Made by a program: the position numbers and the translations under genes. This document shows, in pieces, positions 50,749-51,724 of a DNA stretch of 51,724 bases. Every line of letters begins with the position of its first letter. Positions within the stretch are counted from its first letter, which is position 1. Under the pieces are notes generated by a model. The model searched no databases, was not told the origin of the DNA, and saw only the letters and a list, made by a program, of their open reading frames with translations. The stretch is from an uncultured bacterium (GTDB lineage Bacteria > Bacillota_I > Bacilli_A > RFN20 > CAG-826). Location: assembly GCA_949290395.1 (NCBI GenBank), contig CASERQ010000008.1:1-51724 (forward strand). The letters run 5' to 3'.

Positions 50749-51429
50749 ATGAACGAAGAAATAATGGAAGAGATTCTTAAAGCAGCCAAGGAAGAATTTT
50801 TATCTCTTGGATACATTGATGCTTCAATGAGAAATATTGCTAAGAAAGCGAAGCTAACAACAGGATCTTTATATTATCGTTTTTTAGATAAAGCCGAAAT
50901 GTTAGATGCAGTCGTTGGAAATGAGGCAGAAGGACTTTTAGCAACTTTCAAACAAATTCAAAATAATTTTGCTAAAAAAGAAATCAAGCGTCAAATAAAT
51001 GAAATGACAATCTATACAGAAAACGGTTTACACATTCTTTTAAATTATATCTATGATCACTATGATGCATTTAAGATTATTGTTTGCAAAAGCAAAGGTT
51101 CTAAATACGAATTTTATCTTGATAGCTTAGTAGATGTAGAAGTAGAAAATACTTATCGCTTTATTAATGAATTAAAAGCTAAAAATATAAAAGTTAATGA
51201 ACCAAGTGAACATTTGATACATATTTTGTGCACGTCATTTTTTGCAAGTATTTTTGAAGTTGTTCATCATGATATGAAAAAGGAAGAAGCTTTAAAATAC
51301 GCTGATGAAATTTATGCTTTTAACCAAGCTGGATGGTCTGTTTTATTAGGATACGCTGATGAAATTTATGCTTTTAACCAAGCTGGATGGTCTGTTTTAT
51401 TAGGTTTAGATTTTAAGGAGGGGTTATGA
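50749..51429 (+). CDS. TetR-family regulator with duplicated C-terminal helix
   Basis: A 226-residue repressor. The N-terminal helix-turn-helix (SMRNIAKKAKLTTGSLYYRFLDKAEML) is canonical. The C-terminal ligand domain ends in two identical copies of an 18-residue segment (YADEIYAFNQAGWSVLLG), caused by a 54-bp tandem duplication, so the protein is 18 residues longer than its ancestor. AGGAGG lies seven bases before the ATG. Overlaps the ABC exporter gene by 4 bp (ATGA), implying control of that exporter. The extra helix may alter dimerisation. Confidence 0.92.
   Translation: MNEEIMEEILKAAKEEFLSLGYIDASMRNIAKKAKLTTGSLYYRFLDKAEMLDAVVGNEAEGLLATFKQIQNNFAKKEIKRQINEMTIYTENGLHILLNYIYDHYDAFKIIVCKSKGSKYEFYLDSLVDVEVENTYRFINELKAKNIKVNEPSEHLIHILCTSFFASIFEVVHHDMKKEEALKYADEIYAFNQAGWSVLLGYADEIYAFNQAGWSVLLGLDFKEGL
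51298..51405 (+). repeat. 54-bp perfect tandem duplication in tetR
   Basis: Units 51298-51351 and 51352-51405 are identical except for the last base. The duplication preserves the frame. Zero divergence points to a very recent event, or to an assembly error. Confidence 0.95.
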
Positions 51430-51724
51430 AAAAAGAAAAAGTATTTCCACGCTTAATGCATTATGCTGGCAAGCATAAATTTCTTACATATTTATCGCTT
51501 ATTTTATCGGCAATAAGTGGCGTTCTTGCTATTATGCCATTTGTTTATATTTATTTTATTATTCGTGATGTAGTGCAAGTTGCACCAGATTTCTCAAAAG
51601 CTACTAATTTGGTGTTTTATGGATGGATTGCTGTTATGTTTGCTATTCTTACTATCCTTATTTATATTGGGGCTTTGATGTGTTCACATATTGCAGCTTT
51701 TAGAATTGCTGGAAATATGAGAAT
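51426..51724 (+). CDS. ABC exporter, N-terminal part (cut by window end)
   Basis: The first 99 residues are in the window: a basic start (MKKEKVFPRLMHYAGKHK), two membrane helices (about 19-45 and 65-90) and the beginning of the coupling region (IAGNMR). This is the N-terminus of a fused membrane-ATPase half exporter; this group often occurs as two adjacent genes after a TetR regulator. The severed tail at 47751 is of the same subfamily. Confidence 0.85.
   Translation, partial: MKKEKVFPRLMHYAGKHKFLTYLSLILSAISGVLAIMPFVYIYFIIRDVVQVAPDFSKATNLVFYGWIAVMFAILTILIYIGALMCSHIAAFRIAGNMR

Overview
This 51.7 kb window is very AT-rich and looks chromosomal, from a low-GC Firmicute close to the Mollicutes (an uncultured Bacilli/Erysipelotrichales/Acholeplasma-like lineage is my best guess). 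TGA is used as a stop (for example at the ends of the genes at 17336, 24619 and 28961) and Trp is TGG, so the code is the standard bacterial one and not the Mycoplasma code. The long PotA and the separate lipoprotein PotD resemble those of mollicutes. Strain or species cannot be named from the sequence.

Layout. 1-630: distal end of a type II-like CRISPR array whose leader and cas genes must lie left of the window; the repeats decay toward the right. 737-10803: an unknown protein and an SNF2 helicase, then argS-purB-purA-glyA. 11031-16627: potABCD polyamine importer plus a small hydrolase. 16715-17107: tRNA-Cys (minus) and tRNA-Pro (plus). 17336-18993: a probable toxin-antitoxin-like pair (DUF3990 ADP-ribosyltransferase-like protein, and a protein with a pyrophosphatase-like C-terminus). 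19045-30768: corA, a methyltransferase-like gene, flavodoxin, a copper-type P-ATPase with an altered DKTGT motif, an ECF sigma module, smpB, an ECF S component and pepT. 30822-38588: CBS protein, yidD, dCMP deaminase, ecfA1-ecfA2-ecfT-truA, DUF3737, yebC, DUF2188, yqeY and tRNA-Trp.

From tRNA-Trp onward the window becomes accessory. A family of related intergenic elements (a GATACAAA inverted repeat, a GAAA-loop terminator and CTAGTA iterons) occurs at 38.6, 48.1 and 50.5 kb. Between the first two lies a degraded transposase, an unknown protein, a small XRE regulator, a strongly structured intergenic RNA candidate, and a tightly packed eight-gene operon (40990-47749). The operon encodes three proteins sharing a fibronectin-III-like domain, a Ycf46-type AAA+ ATPase, a 617-residue unknown protein, a DUF1257/Ycf35-like protein, a DUF2997 protein and a short radical-SAM activase. 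It ends one base before the severed 3' end of an ABC exporter gene, which marks a recombination junction. I regard this operon with its leader RNA as the best candidate for an undescribed system. Next come an AlbA/Schlafen-like transcriptional regulator, a transglutaminase-like protein, and a TetR regulator (with a fresh 54 bp in-frame duplication) driving an ABC exporter cut by the window end.

How the parts fit: the left 38 kb is mostly housekeeping (purine and one-carbon metabolism, tRNA charging, polyamine, Mg2+, copper and vitamin transport, ribosome rescue). The right 13 kb is a patchwork island downstream of a tRNA gene, bounded by repeats and gene fragments. No integrase or intact transposase is visible, so its mobility mechanism is not in the window.
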